64,000 bases of DNA from Phycisphaerales bacterium Planc_01 (GTDB lineage Bacteria; Planctomycetota; Phycisphaerae; Sedimentisphaerales; Anaerobacaceae): NCBI GenBank assembly GCA_001603075.1, contig LVBB01000109.1, forward strand, positions 124,001 to 188,000, given 5' to 3'. Under the pieces are notes generated by a model that saw nothing but the letters and a program-made list of their open reading frames with translations, did not search any database and was not told where the DNA came from. The translations under genes were made by a program, and so were the position numbers. Positions within the stretch are counted from its first letter, which is position 1, and each line of letters starts with the position of its first letter. Shown one piece after another: positions 9,430 through 16,762 of this stretch.

Positions 9430-10974
9430 CTACGCCAAGGCTCTGGCAGCGCCGCGCCGATCTCCGATTCGCCTCTTGATGGCGGCCCACACCATTTGAT
9501 CCTCATGTTCCAGGCCGAGGCAAAACAGGACGACGAAGTAAACAAGGCAGAGCGCCGCCAGGCTCAGAATCCAGTAGGGCCTGAGAACATGGAGCCCGGA
9601 CAACACTGCCGATAGCAGAAGAACGACGAGTCCCGCGACAAACGGCTTATAGTAGTTCGCATCGAACGGGTGCATTCCAAGAAACCGGTAGACCTCCAGG
9701 ATTCGTGCGACATTGATCGCGGCAAAGGACACTCCTGTGGCCATCGCGGCGCCGAGAATGCCGTAGGGAGGAATGAGCCAGAGGTTCAGCGCAACGTTTG
9801 CGGTCAGCATGACAACCGCATTGATCAACTCCACGTCCTGTTTGCCGGACATCTGCAACACGTATCCGACGAGCGCTCCGCCGACGCTGTAGCCAACCAG
9901 GTGGACGGTGGAGAGCACAGCCAACACCGACCAGCCGGCGGCAAAGCCGGGGCCGAATATCCCCATGATCTGTCTGGAGAAGAGAATGAGCGGCAAGAGG
10001 ATCACCAGGTTCAGCGAGACAATCCACCGGGTGACCGTTTTGAACAGGCGATCGAGATTGGTGAAGTCCTTCCTGTTGCACAGGTCCGAAATGATCGGAC
10101 AGAAGATGTAGCCGAAAGAGTACATCAGCAGACCCGCCTGTTGAGAGATGAGGGCCGCTGCCGTGTACAGGCCCAGGTCTTCGGACGCCTTGAAGTAGCC
10201 CAGCATGATGCGGTCTGTCTGGCCCAGCAGAACGGAGGAGAACCCGACGAACAGGACTGGAACAGAGAAGCGGAGGAGTTTCCTGACTTCATACGAAGAC
10301 TCGAGCCCGGAGACCAGATCGGGAAAGATGCGTCGAAGAAGATACAGCCCCACAAAGGCGGAGATCGCCGAGGACAGCAGGAAGCCGTATACCGCACCCA
10401 GGAGCCTGAAGCCCAGAAGGAATACGACCGATACAATGGCCACATTGGCCAGAGGACGGCAGATGTTCGTGATGGCGGTTTGGTGCTTGATCGCCTGGAA
10501 TGCCGCGGCGGCATGTCCTGCCATTTGCGTAATGACATAGAGGGGAAAGGAGAATGCAAATACCCGCAACACATCGGCGAGTTGGGGCATGCCGAAGGTC
10601 TCGGATAGCGGTCGCGCGAACAGGAAAAGCACGCCCCCTGCCACCATGCTGGACAGGGTGGCAATCAACAGCGCCGAGTGTATTGTTCCTTTGACGCGTC
10701 GGAGGTCGCCTGCGCCGCGATACAGAGCCCCGAAACGCACGATTCCGCTGGGCAGTCCCAGCATGGATATCTGCCCGGCGATGATGCTCAGCCCGTATCC
10801 AAGAGAGTATGAACCATAGTCTCCGGCTCCCAACACCCTGGCCAGAAGGACCTCGAGAGGGAATCTCAATCCTTTGTCCACCATGTTTCCGGCGAAGGCG
10901 ATGCCGCCACCTCTCGCGACCTTCCTGATCAACTGGTCTGAGGTCTCGCCGCCTGCGATCGACGTTTCCTGCAT
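9430..10974 (-). CDS. Wzx-type oligosaccharide flippase (MOP superfamily)
   Basis: This 514-residue protein has about 14 hydrophobic segments and the N-terminal pattern KVARGGGIAFAGNMVDKGLRFPLEVLLARVLGAGDYGSY, typical of polysaccharide flippases of the MOP superfamily. Conserved Gly/Pro-rich loops such as LGLPSGIVRFGALY and YFKASEDLGLYTAAALISQ follow. It should move the undecaprenyl-linked repeat unit from the inner to the outer leaflet for polymerisation. The ATG at 10974 is used. It lies 110 nt after the C-half dehydratase gene, a gap that holds an 18-nt perfect palindrome. With two Wzy-like proteins and a Wzc-type kinase present, the locus is a Wzx/Wzy-dependent system. Confidence 0.9.
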   Translation of the reverse strand: MQETSIAGGETSDQLIRKVARGGGIAFAGNMVDKGLRFPLEVLLARVLGAGDYGSYSLGYGLSIIAGQISMLGLPSGIVRFGALYRGAGDLRRVKGTIHSALLIATLSSMVAGGVLFLFARPLSETFGMPQLADVLRVFAFSFPLYVITQMAGHAAAAFQAIKHQTAITNICRPLANVAIVSVVFLLGFRLLGAVYGFLLSSAISAFVGLYLLRRIFPDLVSGLESSYEVRKLLRFSVPVLFVGFSSVLLGQTDRIMLGYFKASEDLGLYTAAALISQQAGLLMYSFGYIFCPIISDLCNRKDFTNLDRLFKTVTRWIVSLNLVILLPLILFSRQIMGIFGPGFAAGWSVLAVLSTVHLVGYSVGGALVGYVLQMSGKQDVELINAVVMLTANVALNLWLIPPYGILGAAMATGVSFAAINVARILEVYRFLGMHPFDANYYKPFVAGLVVLLLSAVLSGLHVLRPYWILSLAALCLVYFVVLFCLGLEHEDQMVWAAIKRRIGDRRGAARALA

Positions 10975-11036
10975 ACAATGCCCCTGGCATCACGAGGGTT
11001 CACGACCTCTTCCGAACGACCCGGCCGCACAACACG

Positions 11037-11054
11037 CTGCCGTCGCGACGGCAG
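11037..11054. repeat. Perfect 18-nt palindrome between dehydratase and flippase genes
   Basis: CTGCCGTCGCGACGGCAG reads identically on both strands. In RNA it would form a hairpin of 7 GC-rich pairs with a 4-nt loop. No T-run follows on either strand, so it is not a classic intrinsic terminator. It could be a regulator binding site, an mRNA-processing or stabilising hairpin, or chance in GC-rich DNA. Confidence 0.5.
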
Positions 11055-11084
11055 GTCGTTTCACGGGGACCCTGCTCCGGACGC

Positions 11085-11528
11085 TCACCCCAGCGCATGA
11101 TCTGCGTGGAATACCACCTCGGCCTCACCACAAGCGATCGTCTCGCCGTTCTCATTGGAGACTGTGAGTTCGCATACGAGGTGCTTCTTGCCGCCACGCA
11201 CTGTCTTGTCCTGGATCCTTCCCCGGCACACGATATCGCGTCCCGGCACAGCACTTCGAATGACCTTCCACGCCAATCTATGCAGTTCGGCGCTGTCACC
11301 TACCCAGTCCGTCAGCATTCGTGCAAGGAAATCTCCGATCAGAGCGCGCTGTACGACCACATCTGGTAACCCTTCACACAGGGCGGCATCCTTACTGTAG
11401 TGGATACGATGCCTGTTCCAGGTGACGGCGCTGAACATGAACACCTGCATGGGATCCGGACACACGCGCAGTTCGGGTATCGCTGTGTTCACACAGATGT
11501 CTTCCCAATGCACGCCGTGTATTTTCAT
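11085..11528 (-). CDS. MaoC/FAS1-like hydratase, C-terminal hot-dog half
   Basis: This 147-residue protein matches the C-terminal hot-dog domain of FAS1-like (HTD2 / mesaconyl-C4-CoA hydratase type) dehydratases. Those read roughly F-R-[FY]-S-A-[VL]-T-[FW]-N-x-H-R-I-H-Y, and here the string is FMFSAVTWNRHRIHY (residues 30-44), with His40 and His43. The usual HGPL that follows is replaced by QRAL (residues 60-63). The C-terminal strands LTVSNENGETIACGEAEVVF fit a hot-dog fold. Alone it is half the size of the two-domain enzymes; the N-terminal half appears as a separate gene at 13552-14055. The likely role is hydration or dehydration of an acyl-CoA made by the nearby thiolase and HMG-CoA synthase. 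The substrate is inferred. Confidence 0.78.
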   Translation of the reverse strand: MKIHGVHWEDICVNTAIPELRVCPDPMQVFMFSAVTWNRHRIHYSKDAALCEGLPDVVVQRALIGDFLARMLTDWVGDSAELHRLAWKVIRSAVPGRDIVCRGRIQDKTVRGGKKHLVCELTVSNENGETIACGEAEVVFHADHALG

Positions 11529-11543
11529 CGAACGTCGTCACCT

Positions 11544-12794
11544 TCAACGATGCGGGGTTCGGTCTTCGACGCGCGGCAGACGATGGACAAGATGCTGCAT
11601 GCATCGCCAGCCAGCTCGCCCGATGGAACGAACGGTCCTGCTGCGACGAGGCACACTGATGACACGATCGGGTACGGCGCCCAGAAGAACCGAGAGAGCC
11701 CGTTGTCTTCGGTAGAAACGGATACGATGGTACGTCCGCTCCTCCATGTTCCAGTTGTCATACCATAACGCATCGGTCAACAGGTTGACCTCGTCAATAT
11801 CCGGATCCGCAAAAGCCCGGTCCAGGAGGGACTGAAACAGCATCCCACCCGGCGAACACTGCCGGTAGTCCTCGTCGTATCCGAGTTTCCATACGATGAC
11901 GGAGCGATTGAAGCGGATTGCCAGATTGGCTGCGATGACTCGTCCTTCCGCTCGCAGGAAGTGCCATTCCAGCCAGCCGGCGCCGGCAAGTCGCGTGGTC
12001 AATGTGGTGTAGAACGCAATCAGTTCCGACGCTTTCTGAATTGCCGTCCCGTCCCGGCCCTTCCATCCGGCGGCCTCGACCGGGATGAATTCCGCCAGTT
12101 GCGCGCTCGATACGTCCGGTCCGGTCATGAACGCGACCTCTACCCCTGTGAGCCGACGCAGTTTGTTGGCGGCCTTGCGCTGATTGCTTCGGAAATTCCG
12201 GCTGAGCGATGCCTGATAGTGATCCTGATCTCCGTCTACGCGCAGGTACCGTCCTGATCGGCTGCTGATCTGCAGATGCCAGTACTCCTGGGCACATGCC
12301 AACAGGGACGTATTTGCCGCCACATCGCGCATCTCAATCCATACCGCGTTCGGATAGCTCGTCCATGCCGCGTTCAACAGCGCTCTCAAGATGTCCGGCT
12401 CCTCGCCGGGGTACAGGAGTGGACTGACGGCAATGATATGACCGTCCATCGGCGTATGAAGCCATGCCACGGCCGCCTTCATCCTTCGCGAGACGATCAG
12501 GGGCAGTACACCCACCAGACGGTCACAGTCGTAGGCAAAGATACAACACCATGTCTGGTGCGCTTTCAGAGAGTGCTCAAGATACGTCGATACCCATGCA
12601 TGGGAGGACGTGGGAAGCCGGGGCGGCGCCTCGTATGCCAAGGCGTTCCATGCATCCGCATGCCTGGCGAGTTCATCGATACGATCGATGATCGCAATCT
12701 GAAGAGGGCCGGCTGATCCCATGGAACGGCAGGCGCTCTGAACAGGTTGTGCCTGGTGCGACGCAGCGCACCTCTCTGCTCTGCCCATCGTCAT
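11544..12794 (-). CDS. BioF2/FemAB-like GNAT-fold acyltransferase (copy 2)
   Basis: This 416-residue protein belongs to the same double-GNAT group as 8261-9373. It contains LPTSSHAWVSTYLEHSLKAHQTWCCIFAYDCDRLVGVLPLIVSRR in the first fold. The basic linker is LSRNFRSNQRKAANKLRRL, and the second fold has LEWHFLRAEGRVIAANLAIRF and CSPGGMLFQSLLDRAFADPDIDEVNLLTDALWY. The ATG at 12794 is 10 nt after the GNAT gene stop, with an AAGG box 10 nt upstream; an ATG at 12722 is a shorter alternative. It is separated by only 15 nt from the C-half hydratase gene, so it may use that pathway's acyl-CoA. Whether it acylates a sugar amine, a hydroxyl or something else is unknown. Confidence 0.78.
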   Translation of the reverse strand: MTMGRAERCAASHQAQPVQSACRSMGSAGPLQIAIIDRIDELARHADAWNALAYEAPPRLPTSSHAWVSTYLEHSLKAHQTWCCIFAYDCDRLVGVLPLIVSRRMKAAVAWLHTPMDGHIIAVSPLLYPGEEPDILRALLNAAWTSYPNAVWIEMRDVAANTSLLACAQEYWHLQISSRSGRYLRVDGDQDHYQASLSRNFRSNQRKAANKLRRLTGVEVAFMTGPDVSSAQLAEFIPVEAAGWKGRDGTAIQKASELIAFYTTLTTRLAGAGWLEWHFLRAEGRVIAANLAIRFNRSVIVWKLGYDEDYRQCSPGGMLFQSLLDRAFADPDIDEVNLLTDALWYDNWNMEERTYHRIRFYRRQRALSVLLGAVPDRVISVPRRSRTVRSIGRAGWRCMQHLVHRLPRVEDRTPHR

Positions 12795-12804
12795 GAGCGG
12801 TGCC

Positions 12805-13452
12805 TTACGTCCGTTGCCCGTTGCTCCAGAGGTCGCTGGAGACCTTGAGCGAGAATTTCACCCTGCCCTGCGTTCTCAGACAACGCAGAACGCCGATTCT
12901 CCTGTATCCACTCTTCCTCACACCCTTGAGAGAATCCAGATTGGTATGATCGACATATCCAAACAGGCGATGTTGTCCCGTTTCCTTGATGTGCTCGAGC
13001 AACTGGAGATGTCGCAGCGACTGGAGTCCCTTGCCCCGGTATGCGGGGGCCGTAAAACTATGGTAGTTGTACACGGTATCGTCGGGCATGTTGAAATGAA
13101 ATCCCCACATGATCTCAACCAGGCGGGACGCGGCGATCCAGGCGAATCCAACGAGAGTATCGCCGTCGAATTCGAGAAGACAGCGATCGCCCTTTTCGAA
13201 AGCCTGTACGTCTCGCTCTCTGATGGGCCAGGCCGGATCCGCATGGTATTTGCGAATGTCCTCGATGGATGCAAACCGGAACGTATGTCCATTGGGGACA
13301 GCAGGGCGCGGCGTTGACAACGCGAAAAGGAACATTCGGCACGACTTAGGACTGTACCCGCGCCAGACAATGACGCGAAGCAAGAACACGATCCCTCCTG
13401 CCAGGCCATGCCTTCTCAGAATCGATCGCATTTTGGCCAGCTTGTTCGCCAT
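12805..13452 (-). CDS. GNAT-family N-acyltransferase
   Basis: This is a 215-residue single-GNAT protein. The acceptor half carries FRFASIEDIRKYH, and the acyl-CoA half has CLLEFDGDTLVGFAWIA. The HSFTAPAYRGKGLQSLRHLQLLEHI segment follows, in which R-G-K-G-L is the pyrophosphate-binding Q/RxxGxG/A motif. The end, YVDHTNLDSLKGVRKSGYRRIGVLR, is the usual N-x-x-S-x-x-x-x-x-K-x-G-[FY] closing strand. The N-terminus has a hydrophobic stretch (GIVFLLRVIVWRG) that may be a membrane-associated helix. It sits between the N-half dehydratase and a BioF2-like gene with short gaps. A role in N-acylating an amino sugar is plausible from context but not shown by the sequence. Confidence 0.85.
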   Translation of the reverse strand: MANKLAKMRSILRRHGLAGGIVFLLRVIVWRGYSPKSCRMFLFALSTPRPAVPNGHTFRFASIEDIRKYHADPAWPIRERDVQAFEKGDRCLLEFDGDTLVGFAWIAASRLVEIMWGFHFNMPDDTVYNYHSFTAPAYRGKGLQSLRHLQLLEHIKETGQHRLFGYVDHTNLDSLKGVRKSGYRRIGVLRCLRTQGRVKFSLKVSSDLWSNGQRT

Positions 13453-13551
13453 ATTCTGTCGATCCCTTCCTGCCGTCTCCTTGGCGCGGGATGCCGTTGC
13501 TGGTCTCTGGTGCCCTTCCGCAGAGTGCGTCTGCTGGATCGGACCTGCCGC

Positions 13552-14055
13552 CTACAGGCGCTTGATGTACGTAGCCGTCTCTTTGGCGACAGGTTCTCCT
13601 CTCTGGTTGGAGAACTCCGTCTCCACAATGATGAAGTAGAGCTTTCCGCTCGCACCGTCCTTGGAGAAGACGTCCTTCAGGACAGATGTGGCGGTAATCT
13701 GATCTCCCGCCCTCACTCGTTGGAAGATCTCATACGAACTGGCCCCGCCAACCGTCCTCTGCGCCGGAATGGGAACGTCGATTTCGCTCGGCGATCCATC
13801 GCGCGGCAACCGCTCGGGAGGCACGTCCTCGAACGTGAACATCTGACAGAACAAAGGCGGCCCCACAATCGTACCGTATCGGGTGCCGGCCGCGTAGTCT
13901 TCGTCGAAGTGGACAGGATTCGCTTCGCCAATCGCCTGAGCGAAACGCTTGATGTCTTGCCGTGTGACGTCGTACTGACGCACCTTCTTCACGCCGATCC
14001 GAACAAGAGCTTCCTGAGGGATACTTCGATCCATCTGCGGCCGCCGCCCAATCAC
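13552..14055 (-). CDS. FAS1-like hydratase, N-terminal hot-dog half
   Basis: This 167-residue protein matches the N-terminal dehydratase domain (MaoC_dehydrat_N type) of two-domain FAS1-like enzymes: DIKRFAQAIGEANPVHFDEDYA, then TIVGPPLFCQMF. The hydratase-2 signature G-D-x-N-P-x-H is present as GEANPVH, so the usual Asp is Glu44 and His49 is retained. The C-terminal strands SSYEIFQRVRAGDQITATSVLKDV and YFIIVETEFSNQRGEPVAKETATYI complete the fold. The longest start is a GTG at 14055, 9 nt after the HMG-CoA synthase stop; an ATG at 14034 is equally possible, as neither has a clear ribosome site. It probably pairs with the C-half at 11085-11528 as a heteromeric acyl-CoA hydratase. Confidence 0.8.
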   Translation of the reverse strand: MIGRRPQMDRSIPQEALVRIGVKKVRQYDVTRQDIKRFAQAIGEANPVHFDEDYAAGTRYGTIVGPPLFCQMFTFEDVPPERLPRDGSPSEIDVPIPAQRTVGGASSYEIFQRVRAGDQITATSVLKDVFSKDGASGKLYFIIVETEFSNQRGEPVAKETATYIKRL

Positions 14056-14064
14056 CTGTCGAGG

Positions 14065-15357
14065 TCAGTGCTGGTGTTCCGATGCAGCCAATCGCTCGCT
14101 TCGTCGCGCTTCACAGATGCCGCACTCAAGGCCCCTGTACCGACGAATATGCTTGTGATTGCCCAGGTACAGGAAGTCACCATGGAGATCCCACTCATCC
14201 GCGCGCAGTTCCTCCGTATCCCCCGTCGCCAGGGAATCATGCAGCCAGATGATATTCTCATACTCGCTGATGCTCAGCTTCCTTCGTGCGTTCAACTCCG
14301 GCTCGGGGTCGATTGCCTGCCTGAAGCGCTCGAACCCGGGGGTCGGATAGGCGATGCTCATGGACGCCGCACATCCGCTCCCGTAGGAGAACATGCTGAT
14401 CTGCTTGAGGTCGTCGCTGGTGCTGCCCCTCAGCAGATCGATGAGGGACAGAAACAGCGATCCTGTGTATATGTTGCCGACCACGGCATTCAGGGAAAGC
14501 CAGCGTTGCGTCTTTTCGCTGAAGGCCTTTCTGACTTCCACATATCGTTCGCTCTCGGTATCGATCGCCTCTCCTGCATCAATCTCGAAGTGGCGGTGAT
14601 GCGCCTTGGCGGCCATCTTGGCGAATGGAACGTGGTAGATGCAGGCTTGCAGCCGCTCCATTGCATACCGTTCCGGGAACGTCGCCTTGTCCAACGCGTC
14701 AACGAGGGCGCCTTCAAGCGCATTGAGATAACACCCGATCGAGTAGTGGCCGTCCACAAACGCCGTTGGTGAGTACAACGGCCGCCAGAAATCCATCACC
14801 TGCTTCGTATAATGGCCCCGGACCTCCGGATCGAACTGCAAGAGATGTGGCCTGTCCGAAATCACCATAGCCACGGCACCGGCCCCCTGCGTCGGCTCAC
14901 CGGGATCGCCGATCGGATAGCGAGCGATGTCGGAGGCGATGATCAGCGCCTTGGCTCCATCGGCACGACCGCAGGAGATCCAATCGTTGGCGGAGAAGAC
15001 CGCCGCCATAGCGCCGAAACAGGCATGCTTCGTCTCGTAGGTGTGGCAGTTGGCCCGCAGCCCCAGCGCATCATGGACATAGACGGCAACGGGTTTGCTA
15101 TGATCTACGCCGGATTCCGTTCCCACGACGAGCGTACCGATGTCGTGGGGATCGATGTCGAAGTTGCTCAATACCTTCCGGGCCGCGTTCACCGCCATTG
15201 TCACGGTATCTTCCATTGGCGTTGCCACCGCCATTCGGATCTGGCCCAGGCCCTTGGTGTATTTGTCGGGATCCACTCCCCTTGCCTTCGCCAGGTCGGC
15301 CAACTCAACGTAGTGCTCCGGGCCGTGGAATGCTATCGCCTCGATGCCAACTCTCAT
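14065..15357 (-). CDS. mvaS: Hydroxymethylglutaryl-CoA synthase
   Basis: The protein (430 residues from the ATG at 15357) aligns well by eye with bacterial HMG-CoA synthase such as Staphylococcus MvaS. The catalytic residues are all present: Glu81 in VVGTESGVD, Cys113 in ETKHACFGAM and His242 in IYHVPFAKM. Other family blocks are GEPTQGAGAVAMVIS and VVGNIYTGSLFLSLIDLL. It would condense acetyl-CoA with acetoacetyl-CoA to give HMG-CoA. An AGGAG box gives 7-nt spacing to this ATG and only 1 nt to an ATG two codons earlier. It follows the thiolase gene by 84 nt. No HMG-CoA reductase or mevalonate kinase gene is in the window, and most known planctomycetes use the MEP route, so a role in polymer acylation is more attractive than isoprenoid synthesis. 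Confidence 0.92.
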   Translation of the reverse strand: MRVGIEAIAFHGPEHYVELADLAKARGVDPDKYTKGLGQIRMAVATPMEDTVTMAVNAARKVLSNFDIDPHDIGTLVVGTESGVDHSKPVAVYVHDALGLRANCHTYETKHACFGAMAAVFSANDWISCGRADGAKALIIASDIARYPIGDPGEPTQGAGAVAMVISDRPHLLQFDPEVRGHYTKQVMDFWRPLYSPTAFVDGHYSIGCYLNALEGALVDALDKATFPERYAMERLQACIYHVPFAKMAAKAHHRHFEIDAGEAIDTESERYVEVRKAFSEKTQRWLSLNAVVGNIYTGSLFLSLIDLLRGSTSDDLKQISMFSYGSGCAASMSIAYPTPGFERFRQAIDPEPELNARRKLSISEYENIIWLHDSLATGDTEELRADEWDLHGDFLYLGNHKHIRRYRGLECGICEARRSERLAASEHQH

Positions 15358-15441
15358 GTGCATACTCCTGTCCTCTGATTTTCGGGTTCATGCGAATGGC
15401 GGCTTACCACCGCTGTGCTGCATCACAAAATACTGCCCCCC

Positions 15442-16629
15442 CTACGTGACGCGTTCGACGATCATCGCCATCCCTTCTCCGCCGCCGATACAGAGCGAGA
15501 CCAGGCCGAGTGTAACGTTCCGACGGGCCATCTCATGGAGTAGCGTCACAAGAATCCTCGTTCCGCTGGCGCCGACCGGGTGCCCCAGCGCAATGGCGCC
15601 GCCAAGCACGTTCACTTTGTCCGGATCCCACCCCATCTCACGGTTCACCTGAATGGACGTAGCCGCAAAGGCTTCATTGACCTCGATCAGGTCGAGATCG
15701 TCGACCGCACAATGCGCTTTCTCGAGCACCACCCGCGAGGCCCCTATCGGACCGAGCCCCATATAGGCCGGATTCAGTCCAATAGCATGCGACGCGACAA
15801 TCTTGAATACCCAGCCGGGCTTCGTCTCTCTCATCGTATCTTCGGATACCACCAGCACCGCCGCGGCACCATCGTTGATGCCGGAGGCGTTTCCCGCCGT
15901 GATGGTCCCGTCCTTCTTGAATGCCGGCTCCAGTCGCGAGAGCGATGCCGCGGTGGTGCCGGCACGCGGATGTTCATCCGTATCGAAGGTCGTATCGCTT
16001 CCCTTTCTCTGCTTGATCGCCACGGGAACGATCTCGTCTTTGAACTTGCCGTCTCTGATGGCCTTCTCGGCCTTCTGCTGTGAACTCGCCGCAAACTCGT
16101 CCTGATCTTCACGAGAGACACCGAATTCGGCGGCCACCGTCTCGGCAGTGACCCCCATATGACAGTCGTAGAAACAATCCCACAACGCATCACAGACCAT
16201 GGAATCGGCCACTTCGCCGTGTCCCATGCGCTGGCCCCACCTGGCGTGCTTGAGGAGATACGGAGCGCTCGTCATGTGCTCCATACCGCCGGCGACAACC
16301 ACTTCCGCCGCTCCGCCGGTGACGGCCTGCGCTGCGAGGGCCACGGACTTGAGTCCCGACGCACACACCTTGTTCACCGTGAAGGCCGGTACGACGTAGG
16401 GCAGACCCGCCTTCACCGCGGCCTGACGTGCAGGATTCTGTCCGGCGCCGGCCTGCAACACGTTGCCCATGATCACTTCATCGACACGATTCGCATCGAG
16501 GGAAGAACTCTCCATCAGGCCCCCGATCACCGCGGCACCGAGTTCGACCGAAGAGAATGACGCGAGCGAGCCGTTGAACCGCCCTGTTGCCAACCGTTTT
16601 CCACCTACGATGTACGCTGCTGTAGCCAT
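15442..16629 (-). CDS. Acetyl-CoA acetyltransferase (thiolase)
   Basis: This 395-residue protein is a biosynthetic-type thiolase. The acyl-accepting Cys89 is in NKVCASGLKSV, and the second-site motifs are VNEAFAAT, GGAIALGHPVGASGTR (His about 350) and SLCIGGGEG (Cys380). The CoA-binding loop GGMEHMTSAPYLL is also present. It would condense two acetyl-CoA into acetoacetyl-CoA, the co-substrate of the HMG-CoA synthase encoded next. The ATG at 16629 has a GGGAG box 8 nt upstream; an earlier in-frame start at 16650 lacks support. Its place inside an EPS operon rather than a fatty-acid or polyhydroxyalkanoate locus is unusual. Confidence 0.95.
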   Translation of the reverse strand: MATAAYIVGGKRLATGRFNGSLASFSSVELGAAVIGGLMESSSLDANRVDEVIMGNVLQAGAGQNPARQAAVKAGLPYVVPAFTVNKVCASGLKSVALAAQAVTGGAAEVVVAGGMEHMTSAPYLLKHARWGQRMGHGEVADSMVCDALWDCFYDCHMGVTAETVAAEFGVSREDQDEFAASSQQKAEKAIRDGKFKDEIVPVAIKQRKGSDTTFDTDEHPRAGTTAASLSRLEPAFKKDGTITAGNASGINDGAAAVLVVSEDTMRETKPGWVFKIVASHAIGLNPAYMGLGPIGASRVVLEKAHCAVDDLDLIEVNEAFAATSIQVNREMGWDPDKVNVLGGAIALGHPVGASGTRILVTLLHEMARRNVTLGLVSLCIGGGEGMAMIVERVT

Positions 16630-16735
16630 GCGAAATCTCCCTGTACTCACAATGGATCACACATTGGTCGCACCGTTCGCAAAGCCGCCATGGGACACAC
16701 CCCACTCGTTCGGTCCCGGGCCGGATCGGGCGATA

Positions 16736-16760
16736 CGGCTCCATCGGCAAATCGGAGCCG
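16736..16760 (-). other. GC-rich hairpin just after the ligase-TPR stop codon
   Basis: Two 7-nt arms (CGGCTCC and GGAGCCG) flank an 11-nt loop, starting 2 nt beyond the stop of the O-antigen ligase-TPR gene. No T-run follows. On the minus-strand mRNA it would form a stem between the ligase and thiolase genes. It could mark processing or partial attenuation of the operon, or be incidental. Confidence 0.35.
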
Positions 16761-16762
16761 CT

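Noticed and set aside
14065-16629. Thiolase and HMG-CoA synthase as the start of a mevalonate-pathway operon
   Set aside because: No reductase, kinase or decarboxylase of that pathway follows; the neighbours are hydratase and acyltransferase genes.
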